Notes under the pieces: generated by a model
What the model saw: the letters and a program-made list of their open reading frames with translations, nothing else
Databases searched by the model: none
What the model was told of the DNA's origin: nothing
Made by a program: the position numbers and the translations under genes
Part shown: piece after piece, positions 24,751 to 34,025 of the stretch
How positions within the stretch are numbered: the stretch's first letter is position 1
Layout of the letters: every line of letters begins with the position of its first letter
NCBI RefSeq assembly: GCF_018122625.2
Contig: NZ_JAGQFT020000003.1
Coordinates: 1-64,000 of the forward strand
Direction of reading: 5' to 3'
Length of the DNA: 64,000 nt
Source: Coralloluteibacterium stylophorae
GTDB lineage: Bacteria > Pseudomonadota > Gammaproteobacteria > Xanthomonadales > Xanthomonadaceae

Positions 24751-25227
24751 TCAGTGCTGGTGGCCGCCGTCGCCATGCGCGTGGCCGTGGGCGATCTCTT
24801 CCTCGGTGGCGGCGCGCACCTCGACGATCTCCACGTCGAAGTGCAGGTCCTTGCCCGCCATCGGGTGGTTGAGGTCGACGTCGACCACGGTCATGCCGAC
24901 CTTCTGCACGGTGACCGCGCGCGGGCCCTGGTTGGTCTGCACCACGACCTGCGCGCCCGGCACCAGCTTCTGCTTGCCGAACACCTTCTTCGGCACGCGC
25001 TGGGTCATGCCCTCGTTGCGCGCGCCGTAGGCCTCGGCGCTCTCGACGTCCACCGCCACCGTCTCGCCGGCCTCGGCGCCGACCAGCGCCTTCTCCAGGC
25101 CCGGGATGATCGCGCCGTGGCCGACCAGGATCGTCATCGGCTCGCGCTCGTGCGAACTCTCGATCTCGGTGCCGCCCTCGCTGACGCGGTAGTGGAAGCG
25201 CACGACGCTGTCTTTCTCGATCTTCAT
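24751..25227 (-). CDS. slyD: FKBP-type peptidyl-prolyl isomerase SlyD
   Basis: A 158-residue cytoplasmic prolyl isomerase and metallochaperone-like protein. The FKBP domain is split by the insert-in-flap (IF) chaperone domain in the usual order; the VDVDLNHPMAGKDLHFDVEI segment closes the FKBP domain. The C-terminal tail is His-rich (HGHAHGDGGHQH), as in metal-binding SlyD, though shorter than in E. coli. It is first in a probable minus-strand operon and divergent from the NlpC/P60 lipoprotein. Confidence 0.95.
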   Translation of the reverse strand: MKIEKDSVVRFHYRVSEGGTEIESSHEREPMTILVGHGAIIPGLEKALVGAEAGETVAVDVESAEAYGARNEGMTQRVPKKVFGKQKLVPGAQVVVQTNQGPRAVTVQKVGMTVVDVDLNHPMAGKDLHFDVEIVEVRAATEEEIAHGHAHGDGGHQH

Positions 25228-25258
25228 TCGGTCTCTCGGGTGGGGCGGCGGATGCAGG

Positions 25259-25867
25259 ATGCGCGCGCGTGCGGCATCATCCGCGGCCGTGAAGAAGGCC
25301 GCGCATTATCCCGACCGTCACCGGCAGGCGCCAGCGCCGCGGCCGCGGCCCTCCGCCCTCCTCGGCATCGCCCTCTGTCTCGGCCTGGCCGCGTGCGGCG
25401 GCCACCAGGCGACGCGGCCGACGTCGCTGCCCGAGTCGCGCATCCGCGACTGGCGCAGCGAGGGCTACGACGCGCCCACGCCGGTCTCCCCGCGCGCCAA
25501 CGACGTGCTGATGCGCGCGCTCGGCCTGGTCGGCACGCCCTACCGCTACGGCGGCAACACGCCCGACTCCGGCTTCGACTGCAGTGGCCTGGTGGTCTAC
25601 GTCTACCGCGACGTCGCCGATCTCGCCCTGCCGCGCACCTCGCGGGCGATGAACGAACTCGACGCGCCGCGCATCCGCCTCGGCCAGATCGCGCCGGGCG
25701 ACCTGGTGTTCTTCGGCAGCGGCCGCAGCGCCAGCCACGTCGGCATCTACGTCGGCGAGGGCCGCTTCGTGCACGCCCCCAACAGCGGCGGCACGGTGCG
25801 CATGGACAGCCTCGACGGCTACTGGTGGAAGGAGAACTACCTCGGCGCGCGGCGCGTGCTGCGCTGA
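25259..25867 (+). CDS. NlpC/P60-family cell-wall peptidase lipoprotein
   Basis: A 202-residue lipoprotein (lipobox LAAC, Cys46) with a C-terminal NlpC/P60 domain. The catalytic triad is visible: Cys108 in FDCSGLV, His160 in SASHVGIYVG and His172 in FVHAPNSG. These enzymes cut D-gamma-glutamyl-diaminopimelate or nearby bonds in peptidoglycan. The YRYGGNTP segment before the Cys is typical. The ATG at 25259 gives a long basic lead; the GTG at 25289 gives a more normal signal peptide and may be the true start. Divergent from slyD. Confidence 0.92.
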   Translation: MRARAASSAAVKKAAHYPDRHRQAPAPRPRPSALLGIALCLGLAACGGHQATRPTSLPESRIRDWRSEGYDAPTPVSPRANDVLMRALGLVGTPYRYGGNTPDSGFDCSGLVVYVYRDVADLALPRTSRAMNELDAPRIRLGQIAPGDLVFFGSGRSASHVGIYVGEGRFVHAPNSGGTVRMDSLDGYWWKENYLGARRVLR

Positions 25868-25915
25868 GCGACGGCAGGCAGGCATCGGTCGCCACCCGCT
25901 CCGCCCGGCGGCCGA

Positions 25916-26329
25916 TCACGGCTCGTCGTCGCGGTGCGCCCGCTCCGCGACCGGGCCGGCGCCGGTCTCCGCCGCCGGCGGCTCCGGCCGCAACCACAGC
26001 CAGGTATCGACCACGCCCATCACCGCGACCGACAGCCAGGCCGCCCAGCGCGGTGCGAAGACGAAGGCGATGGCGGCGCACGCCACCATCGCCAGCGTCG
26101 CCATCCACTTGGCGCGGCGGCCGACGGCGCCATGCGCCTCCCAGTCGCGGATGGTCGGGCCGAACACGCGGTGGCGCATCAGCCAGGCGCGCAGGCGCGG
26201 CGAGCCGTTGGTCGCGGCCCAGGCCGCGAGCAGCACGAACACCGTCGTGGGCATTCCGGGCAGCACCGCACCGATCAGCCCCAGAACCAGGAACAGGTAG
26301 GCCGCGACCAGCCACAGCACCCGGGGCAT
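25916..26329 (-). CDS. DUF454 (YbaN-family) inner-membrane protein
   Basis: A 137-residue membrane protein with the family opening VLWLVAAYLFLVLGLIGAVLPGMPTT (quoted in part) and the RAWLMRHRVFGPTIRDWE segment, followed by two more hydrophobic helices. YbaN-like proteins have no established function. The polar C-terminal tail is Glu/Arg-rich. The start at 26329 lies 4 bp beyond the thioesterase stop codon at 26334, so the two are probably co-transcribed. Confidence 0.9.
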   Translation of the reverse strand: MPRVLWLVAAYLFLVLGLIGAVLPGMPTTVFVLLAAWAATNGSPRLRAWLMRHRVFGPTIRDWEAHGAVGRRAKWMATLAMVACAAIAFVFAPRWAAWLSVAVMGVVDTWLWLRPEPPAAETGAGPVAERAHRDDEP

Positions 26330-26333
26330 GGCG

Positions 26334-26834
26334 TTAGCCGGCGTCGCCGTGGTAGCGCTCGACGACCGCCTCGATGCCCTTGCTGAGGTCCATGACCTGG
26401 ATCGCGTACTCGGCCAGGCGCCGGTCCTCGTCGGTCTTCGGCTCCCATGCAGGCACCGGCGTCGGCCGGCCCTCGACGCCGTCCAGCGCGACGAAGACGA
26501 TCACGCAGTGGGTGCACAGCCGCTCCTGCGGATCGCTGCTGTCCAGCCCGGGATCGCGGGCGCGCACGTCGATGGCGAAGTGCATGCTGGTGGTGCCGGT
26601 GTGCACCAGCTTGGCGGTGACGCTGACCAGGTCGCTGGTGCGGATCGGCGAGACGAAGCGGATGCCGCCGACCGCGACGGTGACGCTGTACTTGCCGCTC
26701 CAGCCGACCGCCGCGGCGTAGCCGACCTGGTCGATCCACTTCATCACCACGCCGCCGTGGACCTTTCCGCCGTAGTTGACGTCGGTCGGCTCGGCCAGGA
26801 AACGGAAGGTCAGCGAATCCTGCTGGCCGCTCAT
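26334..26834 (-). CDS. Hotdog-fold acyl-CoA thioesterase
   Basis: A 166-residue hotdog-fold protein of the YciA/BFIT-type acyl-CoA thioesterase group, hydrolysing acyl-CoA to free acid and CoA. The signature is DVNYGGKVHGGVVMKWID, where the Asn and Asp-type residues form the active site, followed by VGGIRFVSPI. The start ATG at 26834 (MSGQQDS) fits the family; the longer open frame upstream does not. Chain-length preference cannot be told. Confidence 0.92.
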   Translation of the reverse strand: MSGQQDSLTFRFLAEPTDVNYGGKVHGGVVMKWIDQVGYAAAVGWSGKYSVTVAVGGIRFVSPIRTSDLVSVTAKLVHTGTTSMHFAIDVRARDPGLDSSDPQERLCTHCVIVFVALDGVEGRPTPVPAWEPKTDEDRRLAEYAIQVMDLSKGIEAVVERYHGDAG

Positions 26835-26972
26835 GCCGCGGCCTCCGCATGGCTCGGGGCGGTGCCGGGAACGGGAAGGTCGGTGCGCATGCGGCGGCTC
26901 CTTGCGGGGTCGCCGCATAGAGTGCGTCAGCGGAGCCCACCCTGGCGAGGCGCGAGTGCCCCGCCGCCCGGC

Positions 26973-27497
26973 TCAGGCCGAGCCGGGCCCGGCGACGCTG
27001 CCGCGCATGCGCCCGTGCAGCGCCTCGCGCTGCCGCGCGAGCAGGCGCACCCAGTCGCCGCGCGCGGCGCATTCGGACGGCGGTGCACCCAGCGCCTCGC
27101 GCTGGCCGCAGAAGTCGCGCCACGCGACGATGACCCGGTCGAGCCGGCGCAGCAGCAGTTCCAGCATGATCGCGTCGTCGAGCAGGCCGATGATCTCGAC
27201 GTGGTCGGGGATCATGTCCTCGGGGTCGCCCATGTAGGCCAGCACGCGGAGCACCTGGGCGCGCTCGTCCTGCGGCAGCGCCCAGGCCTCGTCCTCGAGC
27301 ATCGCGATGAGGTCGCCCACCTGGTCGAGCCGGCGGCGCACGAAGCCCGGCGTACAGTGCGGCATCGCCGCCAGCGCATGCCGCGCCGCGTCGACGATCT
27401 CGCAGGCATCGGCGCAGGCGACGCGACGCTCGGCGCGCCGCAGCGCCTCGTCGAACCGCGCGAGGTCGACCGGGTCGAGTTCGAACGTGATGCGCAT
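26973..27497 (-). CDS. YkvA-like (DUF1232-like) protein
   Basis: A 174-residue protein. Near the centre is MIPDHVEIIGLLDDAIMLELLL, which resembles the DUF1232/YkvA core (IPDFIPVxGYLDD). The family has no established function. The start at 27497 is chosen because it has a GGAGGG Shine-Dalgarno; an upstream in-frame extension is not convincing. The region before it is helical and charged. It lies 138 bp downstream of no obvious partner and faces away from the helicase gene. Confidence 0.65.
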   Translation of the reverse strand: MRITFELDPVDLARFDEALRRAERRVACADACEIVDAARHALAAMPHCTPGFVRRRLDQVGDLIAMLEDEAWALPQDERAQVLRVLAYMGDPEDMIPDHVEIIGLLDDAIMLELLLRRLDRVIVAWRDFCGQREALGAPPSECAARGDWVRLLARQREALHGRMRGSVAGPGSA

Positions 27498-27888
27498 TGC
27501 AGGCGTCCCTCCGGTGGATCCGGAACGCGACCTTAACGCCGCGGGAAGGACCTGCACAGTTGCATTCGTCATGCCGCGGGCCTGAACGGAATCAGGTGGC
27601 CCTCGCCCCGGCGGGCGCCGGGCGATGGCCGCGCCTGCTGCGATGCAGTAGACTCAGCGTTCGTTCGCCGCAGCGGCAGAGCCGTCCCCTCCGGTCGCCG
27701 CCACCGGATCGCCCGCCGATCCGCGCCGCACCACGCCGCACGCCGCGCTGCGCGAACGCCGGATCCGCCGCTGTCGGCGCGTCCGCATCCCAAGCTCCGA
27801 GCGCGGTTCCAGGGAACGCTTGCGAGACCTTGCACGTCCGGTTGCGGGCGTGACCCCGCGCCTACGGGCGCGGACAACAGGAGCATCC
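27498..27888. other. Divergent intergenic region before RhlE-like helicase
   Basis: This 391-bp interval separates the YkvA-like gene (minus) from the helicase (plus). I see no credible coding frame, no tRNA and no clear promoter hexamers, though GATGCAGTAGACT near 27645 is the least GC-rich spot and a possible -10 region. The last 35 bp form a stable hairpin just before the ribosome binding site (listed separately). Confidence 0.45.
27856..27873 (+). promoter_or_regulatory. UACG-tetraloop hairpin before helicase ribosome binding site
   Basis: CCGCGCC (27856-27862), loop TACG, GGCGCGG (27867-27873). C(UACG)G is a member of the very stable UNCG tetraloop class. The hairpin ends 6 nt before AGGAG, the Shine-Dalgarno of the RhlE-like helicase. 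A structure there could limit ribosome access and be opened by the helicase itself; that is inference. Confidence 0.45.
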
Positions 27889-29223
<1,335 letters not shown>

Positions 29224-29251
29224 CCGGGCACGCCAGCCGCATGGAGACGAC

Positions 29252-29275
29252 GAGGGCGGCCCACGGGCCGCCCTC
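29252..29275 (+). terminator. GC-rich hairpin after RhlE-like gene
   Basis: Arms GAGGGCGGCCC (29252-29262) and GGGCCGCCCTC (29265-29275) are perfect complements. It lies 29 bp after the helicase stop codon. No good T-run follows (TGCCGTTG), so it is a terminator-like or RNA-stabilising hairpin rather than a classic intrinsic terminator. Confidence 0.55.
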
Positions 29276-29354
29276 TGCCGTTGCGGCGCCCGGTTCGCGG
29301 GCCATTGACGGTGTCGGCGCGAGCATGCGGACTTTCCGCACGAGGGCAGCCACC

Positions 29355-29801
29355 ATGGTCTACCACTGGGACTTCCTGAAGGAGAAGGACTCCTCCTTCG
29401 GCATGTTCTTCCCCAAGCACTACGTCGTCGTCGGATTCGAGAACCAGGAGCGCGCCACGACCGCCGTGGACCGGTTCCGCGAGGCAGGATTCGCCGAGGA
29501 CGACGTCGCCGCGGTCAGCGGCACCTTCATGACCCAGACGCTCGAGGCCGAGCCCGACACCACCCTGCAGAAGCTCAAGGTCGCCATCGCCGAGATGCAC
29601 GGCGGCACCGAGCACGGCTACGTCGACGACGACATCAAGCTCGCCCGCCGCGGCGGCGCGTTCGCCTTCGTCTACACCCCGGACGACGCCAGCGCGGAGC
29701 GCGCCAGGCAGGTGCTGGACGGCGTCGACCACGTCTACGCGCGGCGCTACCTGCCGATGGCGATCGAGCGCTACAAGTACCCGTCGCAGTCGCAGATCTG
29801 A
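29355..29801 (+). CDS. Hypothetical cytoplasmic protein
   Basis: A 148-residue protein I do not recognise. The start is set at ATG 29355 (MVYHWDFL); the open frame upstream runs through the terminator hairpin and is not real. The sequence is well-mixed and globular with no signal peptide or membrane helix. It has an alternating pattern (YVVVGFENQERATTAVDRF, later AFAFVYTPDDASAERARQVL) that looks like two alpha-beta units, possibly a ferredoxin-like duplication as in heat-induced or general-stress YflT-type proteins; this is inference. It is a single gene between the helicase and a convergent SDR. Confidence 0.7.
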   Translation: MVYHWDFLKEKDSSFGMFFPKHYVVVGFENQERATTAVDRFREAGFAEDDVAAVSGTFMTQTLEAEPDTTLQKLKVAIAEMHGGTEHGYVDDDIKLARRGGAFAFVYTPDDASAERARQVLDGVDHVYARRYLPMAIERYKYPSQSQI

Positions 29802-29811
29802 CGCGCATGCG

Positions 29812-30594
29812 TCAGCCCGCGTAGATCATCTTCCGCGTCATGCCGCCGTCGGCGACGAACTCCTGGCCGGTCACGAATCCGGCCGCGTCCGACAGCAGGA
29901 ACACGCACAGCGCGGCGATGTCCGCCGGCACGCCCACGCGCCCGACCGGGTGGTGGGCGTGGTCGGCGCGGCGCAGCGCCGCATAGTCGCCGGTGTCGAT
30001 CCAGCCCGGACTGATCGCATTGACCCGCACCGTCGGCCCCAGGCTGATCGCGAGCGCATGGGTCAGGGCCAGCAGCCCGCCCTTGCAGGCGGCATAGGCC
30101 TCGGTCTCCGGCTCCGACTGGTGCGCGCGGGTGGAGGCGATGTTGACGATCGCGCCGCGATCCCGGCCGAGCGCCTCGGCCGCGTGCCTGGCGAAGAGCA
30201 TCGCGGCGGTGAGGTTGATCGCGAGCCTGCGGTTCCAGTCGGCGAGGTCGAGCTTCGCCACCGGCCCGGTCACGGGGTCGGCGATGTTGGCGTTGTTGAC
30301 CACGCCGTCGAGGCGCCCGAAACGCTTCAGCGCCGCGGCCACCGCGGCGGCGACCTGCGCCTCCCTGGCCACGTCGGTCCTCCGGAACAGCACGCGCTCG
30401 CCGGCGCTCCAGTCCTGCGCGGTGCGCCGGCCGGCCTCGCCGTCCTGGTCGAGCGCCACCACGCTGCCGCCGGCGGCGAGCACGCCTTCGCAGATCGCGC
30501 GGCCGATGCCGTGCGCGGAGCCGGTGACCAGCACCACGCGGCCGGCGAGCGGTGCGGCGGAGACGACGGGAACCTCGGGGGGCTTGGACGGCAT
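29812..30594 (-). CDS. Short-chain dehydrogenase/reductase (SDR)
   Basis: A 260-residue classical SDR. The cofactor motif is VTGSAHGIGRAI, the NNAG-type motif reads NNANI, and the catalytic Ser, Tyr and Lys are in NIASTRAH and AYAACKG. The Asp after beta-2 (ALDQDG) suggests NAD(H) preference. The C-terminal FVTGQEFVADGGMTRKMIYAG is typical of oxidoreductases acting on small alcohols or sugars. The start is ATG 30594. It lies 40 bp downstream of the MFS transporter gene and may be co-transcribed. Substrate unknown. Confidence 0.88.
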   Translation of the reverse strand: MPSKPPEVPVVSAAPLAGRVVLVTGSAHGIGRAICEGVLAAGGSVVALDQDGEAGRRTAQDWSAGERVLFRRTDVAREAQVAAAVAAALKRFGRLDGVVNNANIADPVTGPVAKLDLADWNRRLAINLTAAMLFARHAAEALGRDRGAIVNIASTRAHQSEPETEAYAACKGGLLALTHALAISLGPTVRVNAISPGWIDTGDYAALRRADHAHHPVGRVGVPADIAALCVFLLSDAAGFVTGQEFVADGGMTRKMIYAG

Positions 30595-30634
30595 GCGCGA
30601 CTCCAGCGGACGGGATGGCGTCGCCGTGCGCGGG

Positions 30635-31951
30635 TCAGCCGATGGCGGCGTCGGCCACCCTCGCCGCAGCACGGCCGCGCGGCACGTCGACGGTCGCCAG
30701 GATCGCGAGGCCGGCGACGAAGAACAGTGAAGTCGCCAGCATGGCGATGCGGTAGTCGCCGCCGCTGGCCCAGCTCACCGCACCGAAGGCCAGCGGCCCG
30801 ATCACCGAGGACAGCTTGACCGCCAGCCCCCACAGCCCGAACACCTCGGCCTCGCGCCGCGCCGGGCACAGATAGCCCACCAGCGCGCGCCCTGCCGACT
30901 GCGATGCGCCCAGCGCGAGCCCGGCGACGTTGGCCGCCACCCAGACCAGGCGCCGGTCCTCGGCGAACCAGAACAGCCCGATCGCCGCGAGCCAGGCCAC
31001 CAGGGTGATCGCCAGCGTCGGCCGGTGCCCCAGGCGGTCCTGGACCAGCCCGAACACCAGGGCGCCGACCGCGGCGGTGACGTTCACCACCATGATCAGC
31101 ACGATGCTCTCGGTGGTGCTGAAGCCCAGCGCCTGCTCGGTGAAGATCGCGGCGATCGTGATCACGGTCATGACCCCGGCCTGGTAGCACACGATGCACA
31201 GCAGGAAGCGGCGCAGGTCGATCAGGCCTTCGCTCTCGAGCAGCGCCTGGCGCAGGCGCGCGAACGAGGTCCGCCACAGCCCGCTGCGCGCCGGCTGCGG
31301 ACGCGCGCGCTCGCGCAGCACCAGCAGGGTCGGCAGCGCGGCGAGCAGGAAGGCCGCGGCGGTGATCAGCATGGTCTGCGGCACCACCGCGGACGCATCC
31401 ACGCCGAAGGCGGCGGCGCCGGCCATGATCCACCACAGGCATACGCCCAGAATCAGCAGCCCGCCGACGTAGCCGAAGCCCCAGCCGTAGCCCGACAGCC
31501 GGCCCATGCCGTCCTCGCTGGCGAGCTCGGGCAGGAAGGCGGCGATCACGTTCTCGCCGGTGCCGAACGCGGCATTGGTCACCACCACCAGCGCGATCGC
31601 CAGCGCCACCGAGCCCGGCCCGCAGGCGGCCAGCGCCGCGGTGCCGGCGACGCACACCGCGGTGGTGATCGCCAGCAGGAACTTCTTGCGCGCGCGCAGG
31701 TCCGCCCACGCCCCCAGCGCCGGCGCGGTGACGGCGACCAGCAGGTAGCTCAGCGACAGCGCCAGGGTCCAGGCGAACGTCGCCCAGTCCGCGCCGTCGG
31801 CCACCACCCGCACGAAGTAGGCGTTGAACACCGCGGTGATGACCACGGTGGTGTAGCCGGAGTTGGCGAAGTCGTATCCCGCCCACGCCCACAGCTCGCG
31901 GCGCTGGACGGGCGGGAGGTCGGCGGGATGGGTACGGCGGAGGGTGGGCAT
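30635..31951 (-). CDS. Atg22/UMF1-like MFS transporter
   Basis: A 438-residue, 12-helix major-facilitator protein. The opening LWAWAGYDFANSGYTTVVITAVFNAYFV (quoted in part) is the hallmark of the UMF1/Atg22-like branch. ALGAWADLRARKKFL is the MFS loop 2-3 motif, and GASQSAGRALVGYLCPARREAEVFGLW is the second family signature. Yeast Atg22 exports amino acids from the vacuole; bacterial substrates are not established. Start ATG at 31951 by fit to the first helix, with only a weak ribosome binding site. Confidence 0.88.
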   Translation of the reverse strand: MPTLRRTHPADLPPVQRRELWAWAGYDFANSGYTTVVITAVFNAYFVRVVADGADWATFAWTLALSLSYLLVAVTAPALGAWADLRARKKFLLAITTAVCVAGTAALAACGPGSVALAIALVVVTNAAFGTGENVIAAFLPELASEDGMGRLSGYGWGFGYVGGLLILGVCLWWIMAGAAAFGVDASAVVPQTMLITAAAFLLAALPTLLVLRERARPQPARSGLWRTSFARLRQALLESEGLIDLRRFLLCIVCYQAGVMTVITIAAIFTEQALGFSTTESIVLIMVVNVTAAVGALVFGLVQDRLGHRPTLAITLVAWLAAIGLFWFAEDRRLVWVAANVAGLALGASQSAGRALVGYLCPARREAEVFGLWGLAVKLSSVIGPLAFGAVSWASGGDYRIAMLATSLFFVAGLAILATVDVPRGRAAARVADAAIG

Positions 31952-32108
31952 GGCTGGACAGGGGAAGCGGGAGGGGAACGGCAGGAAGCGGGAATGGGGA
32001 CCTCGATTCCCTGCGGCCTGCAGCCTCGTACAGTGGATCGGCGCGGTGACGGACCGGCTACGGCAATGATCGGGCGCGGCCGGATCGGAGCCTGCGCCCG
32101 CCGCGTGG

Positions 32109-32135
32109 GTCGCGGCTGAAGCCGCTCCTACAGGG
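32109..32135. repeat. REP-like short repeat, copy 1
   Basis: GTCGCGGCTGAAGCCGCTCC followed by TACAGGG. The core GCGGCTGAAGCCGC is a palindromic hairpin. The same unit recurs at 53631-53655, inverted at 32681-32707 and as a variant at 32741-32765. This type of extragenic palindrome is abundant in pseudomonads and xanthomonads. It lies upstream of the MFS gene and downstream of hemJ. Confidence 0.85.
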
Positions 32136-32203
32136 AATGCGGGCGGACCGGTGTCCGGAGCCTCGGGGCCCGGTTCCCGCTTCCCTCTTCCCGCCGACTC
32201 CAA

Positions 32204-32623
32204 TCAGAACGGCTTGGCCAGCACCAGGAACACGATCGCCACCAGCAGCAGGACCGGGAGCTCGTTGAACCAGCGCAGGGTCTTCGCCGCGGGCAGTGCA
32301 CCGCCGCGGCCGGCCTTCTTCAGCCAGCGCCCGCTGATCGTGTAGTACACGAGCAGCAGCACGACCAGGCCCAGCTTGGCGTGCAGCCAGCCGCCGGCGA
32401 TGCCGAAGTGCAGCCACAGCGCGAGCCCCAGCACGAAGGCGATGCCGAACATGACGTGGCCGAAGCGGTACAGGCGCCGCCCCATCAGCACCAGGCGCTC
32501 CCGCACCGCGGCCTCGCCGGCGACCTCCGCCAGGTTCACCAGGATGCGCGGCAGGTAGAACACCGTCGCCATCCAGGCGATCACGAAGACGAGGTGGAAG
32601 GTCTTGGTCCAGAGATAGGCCAT
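32204..32623 (-). CDS. hemJ: Protoporphyrinogen IX oxidase HemJ
   Basis: A 139-residue inner-membrane protein with four helices. HemJ oxidises protoporphyrinogen IX to protoporphyrin IX in haem synthesis. The conserved early segment FHLVFVIAWMATVFYLPRI contains the essential His, and a Lys/Arg-flanked LVYYTISGRW follows. The older name is UPF0093/CopD-like. The start ATG at 32623 fits the first helix. It is flanked by REP-like repeats on both sides, so it is a single-gene unit. Confidence 0.92.
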   Translation of the reverse strand: MAYLWTKTFHLVFVIAWMATVFYLPRILVNLAEVAGEAAVRERLVLMGRRLYRFGHVMFGIAFVLGLALWLHFGIAGGWLHAKLGLVVLLLVYYTISGRWLKKAGRGGALPAAKTLRWFNELPVLLLVAIVFLVLAKPF

Positions 32624-32680
32624 CGTGCGGTCCAGGCGGTGGGAACGCCGAGCATGATGCCAGCCGCCCCGAGCCCACGC

Positions 32681-32707
32681 CCCTGTAGGAGCGGCTTCAG
32701 CCGCGCC
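32681..32707. repeat. REP-like short repeat, copy 2 (inverted)
   Basis: CCCTGTAGGAGCGGCTTCAG followed by CCGCGCC, the reverse complement of the 32109 unit. With the variant at 32741-32765 it makes an inverted pair of the kind that forms a larger stem (BIME-like). It separates hemJ from fghA. Confidence 0.85.
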
Positions 32708-32740
32708 CCCCCCTGCACCACCCGCCGATGCATGCCCCTC

Positions 32741-32765
32741 GGGGCTGAAGCCCCTCCCACAGGGG
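32741..32765. repeat. REP-like short repeat, variant copy 3
   Basis: GGGGCTGAAGCCCCTCCCAC followed by AGGGG. Same layout as the other copies, with the hairpin arms changed in a compensating way (GGGGCTGAAGCCCC). The compensatory change supports selection for the stem. Confidence 0.75.
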
Positions 32766-32790
32766 CGCCGCCCCGACGTCGAGACCGTCC

Positions 32791-33636
32791 TCAGCCCCTC
32801 AGCGCCCTTGCGTGATGCCGCAGGTGGTCCTCGACGAAGCTCTGGATGAACCAGTAGCTGTGGTCGTAGCCGGCCTGCATGCGCAGCTCGAGCGGCTGGC
32901 CGGCCTCGCGGCAGGCTTCCTCGAACACCTCGGGACGCAGCTGGCCGGCGAGGAACTGGTCGGCATCGCCCTGGTCGATGAGGATGGTGCCGTCGAAGCG
33001 GCGGCCCTCGCGCACCAGCGCCGTGGCGTCGTACGCGCCCCAGGCGGCGCGGTCGTCGCCGAGGTAGCGCGGCAGCGCCTTCTCGCCCCACGGCACCTGC
33101 GCCGGCGCGACGATCGGCGCGAACGCCGACACGGAGCGGTAGCGGCCCGGGTTCTTCAGCGCGATGGTCAGTGCGCCGTGGCCGCCCATCGAGTGCCCGA
33201 AGATCCCGGTGCGCGCGACGTCGACCGGCTGCTGCCCGGCGATCAGCGCCGGCAGCTCCTCGACCACGTAGGAGTACATGCGGAAGCGCTCGGCATACGG
33301 CGCCTGCGTCGCATCGAGGTAGAAGCCGGCGCCCTCGCCGAAGTCCCAGTCGGTGGTGATGCCCTCGATGCCGGTGTCGCGCGGGCTGGTGTCGGGCGCG
33401 ACCAGCATCAGTCCGAGTTCGGACGCCACCCGCTGTGCGCCGGCCTTGATCGGGAAGGTCTCCTCGGTACAGGTCAGGCCGGCGAGGTAGTACAGCACCG
33501 GGACCGGACCGTCCTCCGCCGCCGGCGGCCGGTACACGGAGAAGCGCATCGCGCCTCCGGTCTCGCGCGAGATATGCCGGTAGGTGCCCTGCACGCCGCC
33601 GAAGCAGCGCTGCTCGGAGATGGTCTCGATGCTCAT
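32791..33636 (-). CDS. fghA: S-formylglutathione hydrolase
   Basis: A 281-residue esterase-D-type hydrolase that releases formate and glutathione in formaldehyde detoxification. The catalytic triad fits: Ser in GHSMGGHGAL, Asp in DQGDADQF and His in YDHSYWFI. LAGLTCTEETF is the conserved oxyanion region with the regulatory Cys. The start ATG at 33636 is family-consistent. It is the third gene of an operon with frmA and ynfA, so formaldehyde is handled by adjacent dehydrogenase and hydrolase steps. Confidence 0.96.
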   Translation of the reverse strand: MSIETISEQRCFGGVQGTYRHISRETGGAMRFSVYRPPAAEDGPVPVLYYLAGLTCTEETFPIKAGAQRVASELGLMLVAPDTSPRDTGIEGITTDWDFGEGAGFYLDATQAPYAERFRMYSYVVEELPALIAGQQPVDVARTGIFGHSMGGHGALTIALKNPGRYRSVSAFAPIVAPAQVPWGEKALPRYLGDDRAAWGAYDATALVREGRRFDGTILIDQGDADQFLAGQLRPEVFEEACREAGQPLELRMQAGYDHSYWFIQSFVEDHLRHHARALRG

Positions 33637-33682
33637 CGTGGATCCTCCCGTGGTGTCGTGGTGATCGGCCCGCCGGCGGGCT

Positions 33683-34006
33683 TCAGCTGCCGCGCGGCGC
33701 GAACATGATGATGCCCATTCCGGTGAGCGCGAAGGCGGCGCCCACCAGGTCCCAGGTTCCCGGGCGCACGCCGTCGACCCGCCACAGCCACAGCAGGGCG
33801 ACGGCGACGTATACCCCACCGTAGGCCGCGTAGACCCGGCCGGTCGCGGTGGGATGCAGGCTCAGCAGCCACACGAACAGCGCCAGCGCGGCCGCCGCAG
33901 GGACGAGCAGCCACGCGCTTCGCCCCTGGCGCAGCCACAGCCAGGGCAGATAGCAGCCGACGATCTCGGCCAGCGCGGTCGCCACGAACAGCAGGAAGGT
34001 CTTCAT
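33683..34006 (-). CDS. ynfA: YnfA-family (UPF0060) small membrane protein
   Basis: A 107-residue, four-helix inner-membrane protein. The family motif [17 protein letters not shown] and the second half [20 protein letters not shown] are diagnostic. YnfA is related to small multidrug resistance (SMR) transporters; E. coli and Shigella homologues have been linked to drug efflux. It sits between frmA and fghA (19 and 46 bp gaps), an unusual insert in a formaldehyde operon. Confidence 0.94.
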   Translation of the reverse strand: MKTFLLFVATALAEIVGCYLPWLWLRQGRSAWLLVPAAAALALFVWLLSLHPTATGRVYAAYGGVYVAVALLWLWRVDGVRPGTWDLVGAAFALTGMGIIMFAPRGS

Positions 34007-34025
34007 GGCGCCGCGCCCGCCGCGG

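Noticed and set aside
27498-27888. tRNA or other stable RNA gene in the 391-bp gap
   Set aside because: No cloverleaf or TTCGANNC box seen; only a short leader hairpin.
32204-32623. Copper resistance protein CopD
   Set aside because: Length, helix count and the conserved His segment fit HemJ; CopD is longer and lies with copC.
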